NCBI GenBank assembly: GCA_902622805.1
Contig: CACNRG010000006.1
Span: forward strand, 1 to 53,958
Direction of reading: 5' to 3'
Length of the DNA stretch: 53,958 nt
Source of the DNA: an uncultured Pelagibacteraceae bacterium
Lineage (GTDB): Bacteria > Pseudomonadota > Alphaproteobacteria > Pelagibacterales > Pelagibacteraceae
Shown: piece by piece, positions 8,560-16,208 of the stretch
How positions within the stretch are numbered: position 1 is the stretch's first letter
Layout of the letters: every line of letters begins with the position of its first letter
The notes under the pieces: generated by a model
Seen by the model: only the letters and a program-made list of their open reading frames with translations
Database searches by the model: none
What the model was told of the DNA's origin: nothing
Made by a program: the position numbers and the translations under genes

Positions 8560-9240
8560 ATGAATATTAGATTAGATAATTTAAACAAAACAATAGTTAA
8601 TTGTAAAAAATGTCCAAGACTAGTTAAATTTGTTCACAAAGTAAGCACACTAAAAAGAAAACAAAATATAAATGAGATCTACTGGGGTAAACCTGTCCCT
8701 GGTTTTGGTAATTTAAATTCAAAATTAGCAATTATTGGACTTGCTCCAGCCGCTCATGGTGGCACAAGAACTGGAAGAGCTTTTACAGGGGACAAATCGG
8801 GTGACTTTTTATTTAAATGTTTACATGAAGTTGGAATTTCAAATTATCCCTATTCTAAAAATTTACATGATAATCTAAAATTAAAATCTACTTACATTAC
8901 CAATATTCTCAAATGTGTTCCACCAGAAGACAAACCATTAAGTAATGAAATTTCTAACTGTTCAAACTTTTTTGATGAAGAAATATTATCTTTAAAAAAA
9001 CTTAAGGTAATTGTTACATTAGGTAAAGTTGCTTTTGATAATTGTACAAAATTATATAAACAAAAATTTAATCTAAACAATAAATTTATCTTCGGGCATG
9101 GAAAGACTCAACTATTACCCAATGGATTGATAATTCTATCAAGTTACCATCCAAGTCCTAGAAATGTTAATACAAAATTGATTTCAAGTAAGATGATGAT
9201 TAATTTATTTAAAAAAGCAAAAAGACTTGCTAAGTTTTAA
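8560..9240 (+). CDS. Uracil-DNA glycosylase, family 5 (UDGb) (226 aa)
   Basis: This enzyme would remove uracil (and possibly other deaminated bases) from DNA. Motif 1, IIGLAPAAHGGTRTGRAFTG (about 65-84), is the family 5 form, in which the catalytic Asp/Asn of other families is replaced. The C-terminal motif is SYHPSPRNVNT, also as in UDGb. Cysteines in NCKKCPR near the N-terminus, KCVPPED and the later NCSNFF/NCTK region fit a four-cysteine iron-sulfur cluster. The start codon is 2 bp from the divergent phosphatase start, and the 3' end overlaps the convergent thioesterase by 11 nt. Confidence 0.85.
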   Translation: MNIRLDNLNKTIVNCKKCPRLVKFVHKVSTLKRKQNINEIYWGKPVPGFGNLNSKLAIIGLAPAAHGGTRTGRAFTGDKSGDFLFKCLHEVGISNYPYSKNLHDNLKLKSTYITNILKCVPPEDKPLSNEISNCSNFFDEEILSLKKLKVIVTLGKVAFDNCTKLYKQKFNLNNKFIFGHGKTQLLPNGLIILSSYHPSPRNVNTKLISSKMMINLFKKAKRLAKF

Positions 9241-9652
9241 TAGTATCACAAAAATAAGGTTTAAATTTAGAATAAATTTCAACTGGAATCTTCACTGGCT
9301 TTCCCTTTTGATTAACAAAAACTAAATGAACTTGAGCATCAACTATTAAATCATCACCCCTGGTGATAATTTGGTTCATAAAAAAAGAAGTTTTTGAGAC
9401 AGATTTTACAAAAGATCTGATTGTTAATTCCTCTTCTAAATGTGCTGGTTTCTTGTAATCAATTTTGCAAGACTTAACAATAATCAAAGAATCAAAATTT
9501 TCTTTTATTTTTGAATTACTATATCCGATGGAATATAAGGCCTCCGTTCTTGCTCTCTCTAGAAATTTTAAGTAATTTGCATAATAAACAACTCCACCTG
9601 TATCGGTATCTTCATAATATATCTTTAATTTGTGAAAAAAATTTTCATGCAT
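9230..9652 (-). CDS. ybgC: Acyl-CoA thioesterase, YbgC/4-hydroxybenzoyl-CoA type (140 aa)
   Basis: This is a hotdog-fold thioesterase that hydrolyses short acyl-CoA esters in the cytoplasm. The family signature is clear near the N-terminus: YYEDTDTGGVVYYANYLKF (Asp active site and Tyr pair), followed by ERARTEALYSIGYS. Length and the C-terminal VHLVFVNQKGKPVKIP strand fit YbgC. In many proteobacteria ybgC sits next to tolQRA-pal, but no tol genes are present here, so the Tol link cannot be inferred from context. Confidence 0.88.
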   Translation of the reverse strand: MHENFFHKLKIYYEDTDTGGVVYYANYLKFLERARTEALYSIGYSNSKIKENFDSLIIVKSCKIDYKKPAHLEEELTIRSFVKSVSKTSFFMNQIITRGDDLIVDAQVHLVFVNQKGKPVKIPVEIYSKFKPYFCDTIKT

Positions 9653-9709
9653 TAATTTACTATATCAAAAAATTAATTATTTAATATAAACTAAGGTATT
9701 AATATAATT

Positions 9710-9850
9710 ATGAATATTTTTGTAGTTTGGTTAGTACTGGTAGTCGCTTGGAACTTTGGTTACCCTCAAGCTAGCCCTATGGAAGATGTTGTTGTAGCTG
9801 TTATTCTCGCATTATTTAATATTGGCCTAAAAAAATATCTTAAATTCTAA
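9710..9850 (+). CDS. Small membrane protein (46 aa)
   Basis: ATG at 9710 gives MNIFVVWLVLVVAWNFGYPQ, then a short acidic turn (SPMEDV) and a second hydrophobic stretch ending KKYLKF. Two short membrane helices are likely. The stop directly abuts the stop of the convergent DUF3047 gene. I know no named family for it, but the compact amphipathic layout and exact fit in the gap support a real gene. Confidence 0.55.
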   Translation: MNIFVVWLVLVVAWNFGYPQASPMEDVVVAVILALFNIGLKKYLKF

Positions 9851-10502
9851 TTATTGAGCTGAAAAATATATGTTTTGAAAATAAGCTATTGCTTTCATTT
9901 TCGAATTATCTGTATCAGACATTATTGCTAATCCATCTAGTTCATTTACATCTAGACCATGAAATTTTTTAAAATCTTCTTTTACATTGGCTTTGACTGT
10001 TACCCATTCATTAATATTCTTTTTTAGTGCTAGCTAAAACATTATCTATTGATTTTTTTGTATAAGGGCTTGGAGAATTAAAACCAATTTCATTGTTACT
10101 AGAAAATACATAATTGATTGCTCTGTTAGAAAGTGGTGTGGCACCTGTTTTTTTTACGGCAAAAACTCTAGCCGCAAAATCATGACCTTTTTTTGTATTT
10201 TCTTTTATTCCTGGTAAATCTTTCTCTATTTTCCATGTAATATTAATGTAAGGAGTTTTATTTAAGTCAATTTTAATCTGCTTGCCCAATCCAGAGGCAG
10301 CATTATCAGCTATAGCTTTCAAAAAATTTCCATCTTTGTTTGTTCCAATTGAATAAACAGTGTTATTATCAGCCCCTCTGACTTTTCGAACGTCTAGTTG
10401 AGAAAGTTCTTGCTCAGTAAAATCAAAAACTTTAACCTCATTTGCATGACTAGAACCAACTACTATTAGAGCTGCTGTGAAAATTTTATAAATTAATTTC
10501 AT
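9851..10502 (-). pseudogene. Secreted DUF3047 protein, interrupted by a one-base frameshift
   Basis: A signal peptide (MKLIYKIFTAALIVVGSSHA) precedes a beta-rich domain with ITWKIEKDLPG and HDFAARVFAVKKTG, as seen in DUF3047 proteins of unknown function. The frame stops at 10011. Removing one A from the A6 run (T6 at 10020-10025) continues through NEWVTVKANVKEDFKKFHG and LAIMSDTDNSKMKAIAYF to TAA at 9851, the normal DUF3047 C-terminus, for about 216 residues. As written, the last 50 or so residues are lost. Confidence 0.75.
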
Positions 10503-10592
10503 TTAATAATTTTTTTTAAAAAAATTTGTTAATACATTATTTTGACAAAATTTAAACATTCAAAAATCAACTTTTATGTTTAATTTAAAAAT

Positions 10593-10730
10593 ATGAAGAC
10601 AATTTCCATTTTTATCTTATTAATTTACTGGTCAATCATGCTTTTTGCTCCAGTTATGTCCAAAGATTTGAAATTTAGTAGAATGAAGATAAATCAAATG
10701 AATAAAATTGAGCTAAAACCTCGAAGTTAA
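10593..10730 (+). CDS. Small protein with N-terminal membrane or signal segment (45 aa)
   Basis: ATG at 10593 encodes MKTISIFILLIYWSIMLFAP, a signal- or anchor-like segment, followed by about 25 hydrophilic basic residues. The stop TAA overlaps the opposing SDR stop in a shared TTAA (10727-10730), matching the pattern seen at 7870. No family is recognised and the frame is short, so it could be spurious. Confidence 0.4.
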   Translation: MKTISIFILLIYWSIMLFAPVMSKDLKFSRMKINQMNKIELKPRS

Positions 10731-11479
10731 TAGGTAGATCGACCACCACTGATATCAAAAACAGCAGCTGTGGAGAAAGTATTTTCCTCAGAAGAAAGCC
10801 AACAAACTAAAGAGGTAAATTCTTCAACCTCAAGAAACCTTCCTCTAGGCACTTTGGAGAGCATTCTTTGAACATGGTCTTTAGTCATTTGATCCAAAAT
10901 CCTAGTTTTTGCCCCTGCTGGGGTAACTGCATTTACTGCAATATTTTTATCTGCAAGTTCCTTTCCTAGTGATTTAGTCAATCCTATCGCGCCTGCTTTT
11001 CCAACACTATACGCACTGGCATTGGCATTTCCATCTTTTCCAGCTACAGAGGCGACATTGACAATTCTTCCGTAATTATTTTTAATCATATTGGGTACTA
11101 CTGACCTGCAACAGTTAAAGGTTCCCATTATATTTATGTCTACAACTTTTTTCCACATCTCTAAGTCATATTCCCATAAAGTAGATGTGGGACCTGTTAT
11201 TCCTGCATTATTTATCAAAATATCAATATTAGAAACTTTAGTTATTTCTTTTACAATTTTATCAACTTCTTCATAATTGGACACATCAACAATATTAAAA
11301 CTCAAACTTGGATTATTTAAATCTTCAACAGCTGATTTTATTGCTATAGAGTCATTATCCCATATTATTACTTTAGCGCCAGATTTTAAAAATCGTTTTG
11401 TAATGTCTAAACCAAATCCTTGGGCACCTCCTGTAACAATCGCAGTTCTATTCTTAAAATCAAAGGAGATTTTTTCCAT
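10727..11479 (-). CDS. Short-chain dehydrogenase/reductase, FabG-like (250 aa)
   Basis: This is an NAD(P)-dependent oxidoreductase of the classical SDR type. The cofactor motif TGGAQGFG lies at about residues 15-22, NNAG at about 90, the catalytic serine in NVASVAGKDG, and the YxxxK pair in SAYSVGKAGAIGL. The C-terminal ISGGRSTY is typical of sugar- or hydroxyacid-type SDRs. It is the last gene of the TRAP operon, 4 nt after the NCS1 permease start side, and so probably oxidises a hydroxylated substrate imported by it. The substrate is not determinable from sequence. Confidence 0.9.
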   Translation of the reverse strand: MEKISFDFKNRTAIVTGGAQGFGLDITKRFLKSGAKVIIWDNDSIAIKSAVEDLNNPSLSFNIVDVSNYEEVDKIVKEITKVSNIDILINNAGITGPTSTLWEYDLEMWKKVVDINIMGTFNCCRSVVPNMIKNNYGRIVNVASVAGKDGNANASAYSVGKAGAIGLTKSLGKELADKNIAVNAVTPAGAKTRILDQMTKDHVQRMLSKVPRGRFLEVEEFTSLVCWLSSEENTFSTAAVFDISGGRSTY

Positions 11480-11483
11480 TAGA

Positions 11484-12941
11484 TTATTCTTTTGCTAGTA
11501 AATAATAAGTGAGAGCAGCTATAAAAGCACCAATTATCCAAGAGAATGGTTGAAGAAACATCAAATTAGCATTCCATATTGTTGAAGCTGAAAAAATAAA
11601 CCCTAAAATTATAGAATAAACTGCTTTTATATGCCAACCTCCACTATAATAATAAATTCCATTATTCTCCAAAGAATATATATCTTTATTATTAATCTTA
11701 CCTTTTTGAATATAATAAAAATCGGAAATCATTATTCCAAAAAGTGGTCCAAAAAAGGCTCCAAAAGTATCAATAAAAGATAGGGCTCCGACTTGACTCA
11801 AAAAAGTCAACCAAAATATTCCAACTATAAAACCTATAATTGAGATTATTATACCAGCACTCTTAGTAGACAGAGAGAAAGGTAAAAAGTTTATCAAAGT
11901 ATATTGGGATGGAATAAAATTTACTATCAAATTAGTTGATGCCGAAGCAATTATTATAAAAATTAAAGCCAAAATTATCACTAGTAGATTATCTAATTTT
12001 CCAAGAATATCTGTTGGGTTTGTAAGTATTCTATTTATATTTTCTGGATCTTGCTTCAAAAAAGCATCCATACCTGAAACAATAAATAAAGAAAAAAAAG
12101 AGAAGATTAATAAATTTAAGATTAAACTAAGGTTTCCTTTTTTGAGCTGACTTTCATCTTTTACATATCTAGAAAAATCTCCAAAACTTAAAATTATAAT
12201 TGAAAAATATGCAAATACAGTGCTTGTTACTGTTATTAAGGGTCCCAAATTATTTTTATTTAGAAAATTATCAGTATTTAAAATATTTAAAAAAGCTTTG
12301 GAGGTAAATTTAACATCACTAAGCAAAACTGATAAAAAAAATAATAACATACCAAAATACACTGCCATAGCTGAAAAAATAATAATTTTTTTATTTATAT
12401 TCATACCAGCACTGAATAAGAGACCTTGAAAAATTATAGCAATAATAATTGCAGTCCAATCAATTAAGTTCATTCCTAGATAAAAAAAGAGAAATATTTC
12501 TTTATTAAGTAATGCTGGATCTATTGAAAAAAATGAAATTCTTAATAAATAACTAAATGACTTTGATAAAAAATACGTTTGAATTCCAAATAGAAAAACA
12601 CCTACTAAAAATCTTATTAATCCAAAATATTTTGCACCAATAATGCCTAACGATGATCTTAATAAAACAATAAAAGGTAATCCATGTTTTTGGGATGGTT
12701 TTCCTATCCAGCTTGAAAAAATATAAACTAATAGTGCTCCAAGTATTGTTCCAAAAAATACAACAAAAGTATTTAGATCGTAAATTACATAAAGAGAAGT
12801 AATCAATGAAAAACCAATAACACTTTGTATATTTATGCCCCAAAAACAAAATAAAACTTTCCAATCCCAATTTTTATCAATCGGATTAACTGAAACTAAA
12901 TCCCAATTAGTAAGATTTTTTTTTATATTTTGAGGACTCAC
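11484..12941 (-). CDS. NCS1-family permease (485 aa)
   Basis: This is a twelve-helix inner-membrane cation symporter of the nucleobase-cation-symport-1 family (cytosine, allantoin, hydantoin, thiamine). Helix 1 (GINIQSVIGFSLITSLYVI) contains the usual substrate-site break, and the early NWDLVSVNPIDKNWDW segment matches the NCS1 N-terminal cytosolic region. The middle ILSFGDFSRYVKDESQLKKG is the diagnostic loop (GDFSRYxK). Start is GTG at 12941, with no obvious ribosome-binding site. It sits between dctM (25-nt gap) and the SDR (4-nt gap) in one operon. Confidence 0.9.
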   Translation of the reverse strand: MSPQNIKKNLTNWDLVSVNPIDKNWDWKVLFCFWGINIQSVIGFSLITSLYVIYDLNTFVVFFGTILGALLVYIFSSWIGKPSQKHGLPFIVLLRSSLGIIGAKYFGLIRFLVGVFLFGIQTYFLSKSFSYLLRISFFSIDPALLNKEIFLFFYLGMNLIDWTAIIIAIIFQGLLFSAGMNINKKIIIFSAMAVYFGMLLFFLSVLLSDVKFTSKAFLNILNTDNFLNKNNLGPLITVTSTVFAYFSIIILSFGDFSRYVKDESQLKKGNLSLILNLLIFSFFSLFIVSGMDAFLKQDPENINRILTNPTDILGKLDNLLVIILALIFIIIASASTNLIVNFIPSQYTLINFLPFSLSTKSAGIIISIIGFIVGIFWLTFLSQVGALSFIDTFGAFFGPLFGIMISDFYYIQKGKINNKDIYSLENNGIYYYSGGWHIKAVYSIILGFIFSASTIWNANLMFLQPFSWIIGAFIAALTYYLLAKE

Positions 12942-12966
12942 CTAAACAATATAAAACTTTAACTTT

Positions 12967-14319
12967 CTACTGTCCATATAAGAGAGTTGGTAACCATAAA
13001 GCAATTTTGGGAAATATAACAATTAAGATTAAACCAAAAATCTGTAAGACCATAAACTGCATCATTCCATAGTAAATATCCTTTAAATCCCACTCTGGAA
13101 CTACTCCTTTTAGAAAGTATGCAGATAATGCGACTGGAGGTGAAAGCCAGGCGGTTTGTAAATTTACAGCTACTAAAATTGCAAACCAAGTTAAATTAAA
13201 TCCTAATGCTTCAATCAATGGTAATATTATTGGAACAATAATCATTACTATAGGTACCCATTCTAAAGGCCATCCTAACAAAAATATCATTACCATAACC
13301 ATTGCTAGAATTAAATATTTGTTCATTTCAAGACCTAATAAAAATTCTGTTAATAAAGTTGGTGTACCTAGTCTAGCAAAAACAGCTCCAAAAAAATTTG
13401 AAGCCGCAACTAAAACCATTATCAATGCAGTTATCTCCAAAGTTTTAACTAATGCTTCTTGTAGCTTTGAAAGAGTTAATTTTTTATAAGCTAATGAAAG
13501 AAGTAAAGCACCCATAGCACCACATCCTGCAGCTTCTGTGGGCGTTGCAAAACCAAATAAAATACTTCCTAAAGCTGCAAAAACTAAAGCCGCTGGTGGA
13601 ACTAACCCTAAAAAGAATTCAATCCAAACATCCTTCATACTCGCAGCTCTCATGTCGTCAGGTATTACTGGTCCTAATTTAGGATTAATCATACATCTAA
13701 TTGTTGTGTATCCCGCGTATAAACCTGCAAGAAGAATTCCTGGTATAATTGCAGCAGCAAATAGATCTATTACTGGAATTTCCATTATAGGTCCCATAAC
13801 AACTAACATAATGCTTGGTGGAATTAGAATTCCCAAAGTTCCTCCTGCCGTTATTGTACCAGCTGCAAGTCGCACATCATAACCAGATCTATTCATAGAC
13901 TTTGCAGCCATAATTCCAAGAATTGTTACGGAAGCACCAACAATTCCTGTTGCAGCAGCAAATATTACAGAAACAAATAAAACTGCGTAATATAAAGATC
14001 CTTTAACTTTTGCTAGCATCATTTGGAACGCTGAAAATAATCTTTCCATTAATCCAGCTTGTTCCATCATAATTCCCATAAAGACAAAGAGTGGGACGGC
14101 GGCAAGAGTCTGCTCAGTCATTACCATAGAAAATTGGAGAGTCATCAAATAAAAAACTAGTTTTCCAAATCCTAAGTAGCCAAATACGAACCCTAAGAAA
14201 ATTAATGTAAATGAAATTGGGAAACCTACAAATATTGCAAATAACATTACTCCAACAAGAATAAAACCTAAGATCGCTGGGTCTATAAACTCAGCAATCA
14301 TTTGGTTTCTCCAGGCCAC
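12967..14319 (-). CDS. dctM: TRAP transporter large permease, DctM type (450 aa)
   Basis: This is the large channel subunit of a tripartite ATP-independent periplasmic transporter driven by the sodium gradient. About twelve hydrophobic helices are visible. Family landmarks include PLFVFMGIMMEQAGLMERLF, GASVTILGIMAAKSM, GTLGILIPPSIMLVVMG and FATPTEAAGCGAMGALLL. Length is at the upper end of the family. The first 22 nt overlap dctQ, implying coupled translation. The substrate cannot be told from this subunit. Confidence 0.95.
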   Translation of the reverse strand: MAWRNQMIAEFIDPAILGFILVGVMLFAIFVGFPISFTLIFLGFVFGYLGFGKLVFYLMTLQFSMVMTEQTLAAVPLFVFMGIMMEQAGLMERLFSAFQMMLAKVKGSLYYAVLFVSVIFAAATGIVGASVTILGIMAAKSMNRSGYDVRLAAGTITAGGTLGILIPPSIMLVVMGPIMEIPVIDLFAAAIIPGILLAGLYAGYTTIRCMINPKLGPVIPDDMRAASMKDVWIEFFLGLVPPAALVFAALGSILFGFATPTEAAGCGAMGALLLSLAYKKLTLSKLQEALVKTLEITALIMVLVAASNFFGAVFARLGTPTLLTEFLLGLEMNKYLILAMVMVMIFLLGWPLEWVPIVMIIVPIILPLIEALGFNLTWFAILVAVNLQTAWLSPPVALSAYFLKGVVPEWDLKDIYYGMMQFMVLQIFGLILIVIFPKIALWLPTLLYGQ

Positions 14320-14912
14320 TCACCTTTTTTTGCTGCCCAATAACTTTTAAGTATTTCAGAAACTCCTTGAACTAGTAAAAATATTATACCAATGAGTAAA
14401 CAAGTTTTGATTGGCCACATATAAGGCATCCATGTAGTATCCATACCTCTTTCACCTCTTTGAATTGATTCTCCCACATATCCGATTGTCATATAAAGAA
14501 AAACGATTAAACCTGGAAAATAAAATAATAAATATAACCAAAAATCTATTAAACCTTGATTTTTAGTTTTAAAATTTCTGTATAAAAAATCTGCTCTTAT
14601 GTGAACACCTCTTGAAAGAGCGTAACCAGCACCCAACATAAATAGAGCACCATATAAAAAACGACTTATGTCATAAGCCCAAATAGTTGGTGCTAAAAAT
14701 AATTTTCTTGCGAGAACTTCATAAGTCATTGCAAAAATTAATGGCATTAATATCCAGCAAACAATATTACCAATCCATTTACTGAATTTATCAATACTCG
14801 TGATAGATTTAGCCATCCATAATGGCATATCGGTTGGCATTTTACCTGAGCCACCTCGCCTTTCAGCAATCATTTCATCTGAAATATCTAGTTTACCAGG
14901 TTCTTCTGCCAT
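14298..14912 (-). CDS. dctQ: TRAP transporter small permease, DctQ type (204 aa)
   Basis: This is the four-helix small membrane subunit of the TRAP system. It has a roughly 45-residue hydrophilic N-terminus (MAEEPGKLDISDEMIAERRG) and then helices around residues 48-68, 82-102, 120-142 and 160-185. The conserved ARKLFLAPTIWAYDISRFLYGALFMLGAGY segment, with its Trp-Ala-Tyr-Asp-Ile-Ser core, and ALSRGVHIRADFLY are typical of DctQ. It is separated from dctP by a hairpin that likely lowers its expression relative to dctP. Confidence 0.92.
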   Translation of the reverse strand: MAEEPGKLDISDEMIAERRGGSGKMPTDMPLWMAKSITSIDKFSKWIGNIVCWILMPLIFAMTYEVLARKLFLAPTIWAYDISRFLYGALFMLGAGYALSRGVHIRADFLYRNFKTKNQGLIDFWLYLLFYFPGLIVFLYMTIGYVGESIQRGERGMDTTWMPYMWPIKTCLLIGIIFLLVQGVSEILKSYWAAKKGEWPGETK

Positions 14913-14931
14913 AAAATTCTAGTTAAAAAAA

Positions 14932-14960
14932 TTAGAGCGAACTATAAAAGTCCGCTCTAA
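14932..14960 (-). terminator. Hairpin with U-tract between dctP and dctQ (attenuator-like)
   Basis: TTAGAGCG (14932-14939) pairs with CGCTCTAA (14953-14960) in an 8-bp stem, with three more pairs (ACT/AGT) inside the loop after one mismatch. On the minus strand the stem is followed by a run of seven U. It lies just past the dctP stop, where partial termination would give more binding protein than permease. Confidence 0.65.
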
Positions 14961-14980
14961 AAATCAAGATAAATTACTGA

Positions 14981-16075
14981 TTACTTTAATGTTGCAGCGT
15001 GAGCCATTCCTAGCTTCGCATTAGACATTTGAGCACCACTCCAGAATGGAACAGCTATATCAGCAAAGTTTTTCATTGAAGTATAAACTTCATTAAAAAA
15101 TTTGTTCTCTGCAGCATTCTTATTTAAAGAAGCTTTTGCAGCAGCCATATATTCTGTAAAATAATCTGAAGGCGTATCCTCTAGAATTACTCCATGTTTA
15201 GTAGTTAACTCTCTTAAAGCTTTACCGTTCTCATAGATTCTGTAACTTAAAGATTTAGCTAATGAAGCATTAGCAGCAACTTCAAGAGACTTCTTCTCAT
15301 GATCAGTCATAGCATTATAAGTTTTTCCAGTAATATAAAAGTCAGCATTTACGACCACTTGGTGCAAACCTTGTAGATAATAATGCTTTAATACTTTTTG
15401 GAAACCAAATGTTAAATCTGGTTTTGGACAACACCATTCAGCAGCATCAATAGTACCTGCTTCTAAAGCTGGAAGAATATCTCCACCACCCATAGCTACA
15501 GACGCAATACCGATGTCTTTATAAGTTTGTCCAGGAATTCCTGGAGGAGTTCTGAATTTATATTTTCTAAAATCAGCCATATCTTTAATTGGTTTTGGAA
15601 ACCAACCTAAAGCTTCTGGACCAACTGGTTGAATCATAAATCCTTTAATATCTCTTCCCATTTCTTTCCATAATTGGTCATACAATTCTTTACCGCCACC
15701 ATATTGGAACCATGATAAGAAAGCGATATTATCAATACCTACACCACCACCAGCTACTGGCGATCCAAAAAGCATTGCTGCAGGATGATCACCTGACCAA
15801 TAGTGTGTCCAAGCAAATCCGCAATCAATTAAACCTTTGTCGACAGCATCTAAAGTTTCTTTAACTCCTACTACAGCGCCAGCAGGTAAAATTTCAAACT
15901 TAAGTGAGCCAGCTGTTAATGTAGTTACTGTATCAGTAAAGTCCTTTAACATTTTAACTTCATCAGCTTTAGTGTTAAGAACAGTCTGACATTTAAGTGT
16001 TTTTGCAGCATTAGCATTTGATATAAAACCAAACACCATGAAAGTTGCAAATAACATTGAAATGATTTTTTTCAT
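14981..16075 (-). CDS. dctP: TRAP transporter periplasmic substrate-binding protein, DctP (364 aa)
   Basis: A signal peptide (MKKIISMLFATFMVFGFISNANA) exports this solute receptor. The mature fold carries GVKETLDAVDKGLIDCGFAW and the ligand-arginine region YKFRTPPGIPGQ, followed by GGDILPALEAGTIDAAEW. The WCCPKPDLTFGFQK segment resembles the TRAP subgroup that binds 2-oxo acids and aromatic or mannitol-like carboxylates. The conserved Arg supports a carboxylate ligand. It is the first gene of the operon, with a good ribosome site (GAGG) 7-10 nt before ATG, and is divergent from the GMC oxidoreductase gene. Confidence 0.95.
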   Translation of the reverse strand: MKKIISMLFATFMVFGFISNANAAKTLKCQTVLNTKADEVKMLKDFTDTVTTLTAGSLKFEILPAGAVVGVKETLDAVDKGLIDCGFAWTHYWSGDHPAAMLFGSPVAGGGVGIDNIAFLSWFQYGGGKELYDQLWKEMGRDIKGFMIQPVGPEALGWFPKPIKDMADFRKYKFRTPPGIPGQTYKDIGIASVAMGGGDILPALEAGTIDAAEWCCPKPDLTFGFQKVLKHYYLQGLHQVVVNADFYITGKTYNAMTDHEKKSLEVAANASLAKSLSYRIYENGKALRELTTKHGVILEDTPSDYFTEYMAAAKASLNKNAAENKFFNEVYTSMKNFADIAVPFWSGAQMSNAKLGMAHAATLK

Positions 16076-16134
16076 TATTTTTCCTCTTGTTAGTTAAATT
16101 TAACTTGCGGCATACAATCAGAAAAATTTAGGTG

Positions 16135-16153
16135 ACACAAGTGACAATTGTGT
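16135..16153. promoter_or_regulatory. Inverted repeat in the dctP/GMC divergent region
   Basis: ACACAA (16135-16140) and TTGTGT (16148-16153) form a 6-bp inverted repeat with a 7-nt spacer. It is centred between the divergent dctP and GMC start codons, about 60 nt from each. The position fits an operator shared by both operons. The half-site is A/T-rich and short, so chance is possible. Confidence 0.35.
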
Positions 16154-16208
16154 AATATGAGTATAAATAACAGCAAAAAAGATTTATTAAAAAACTATTC
16201 AACTATAG

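Noticed and set aside
12553-12870. 105-codon frame inside the NCS1 permease on the same strand
   Set aside because: It is an out-of-frame shadow rich in Trp, Cys and Phe, typical of a shifted membrane gene.
13538-13882. 114-codon open frame antisense to dctM
   Set aside because: It is a shadow of the membrane gene in another frame, with no independent ribosome site and no domain pattern.
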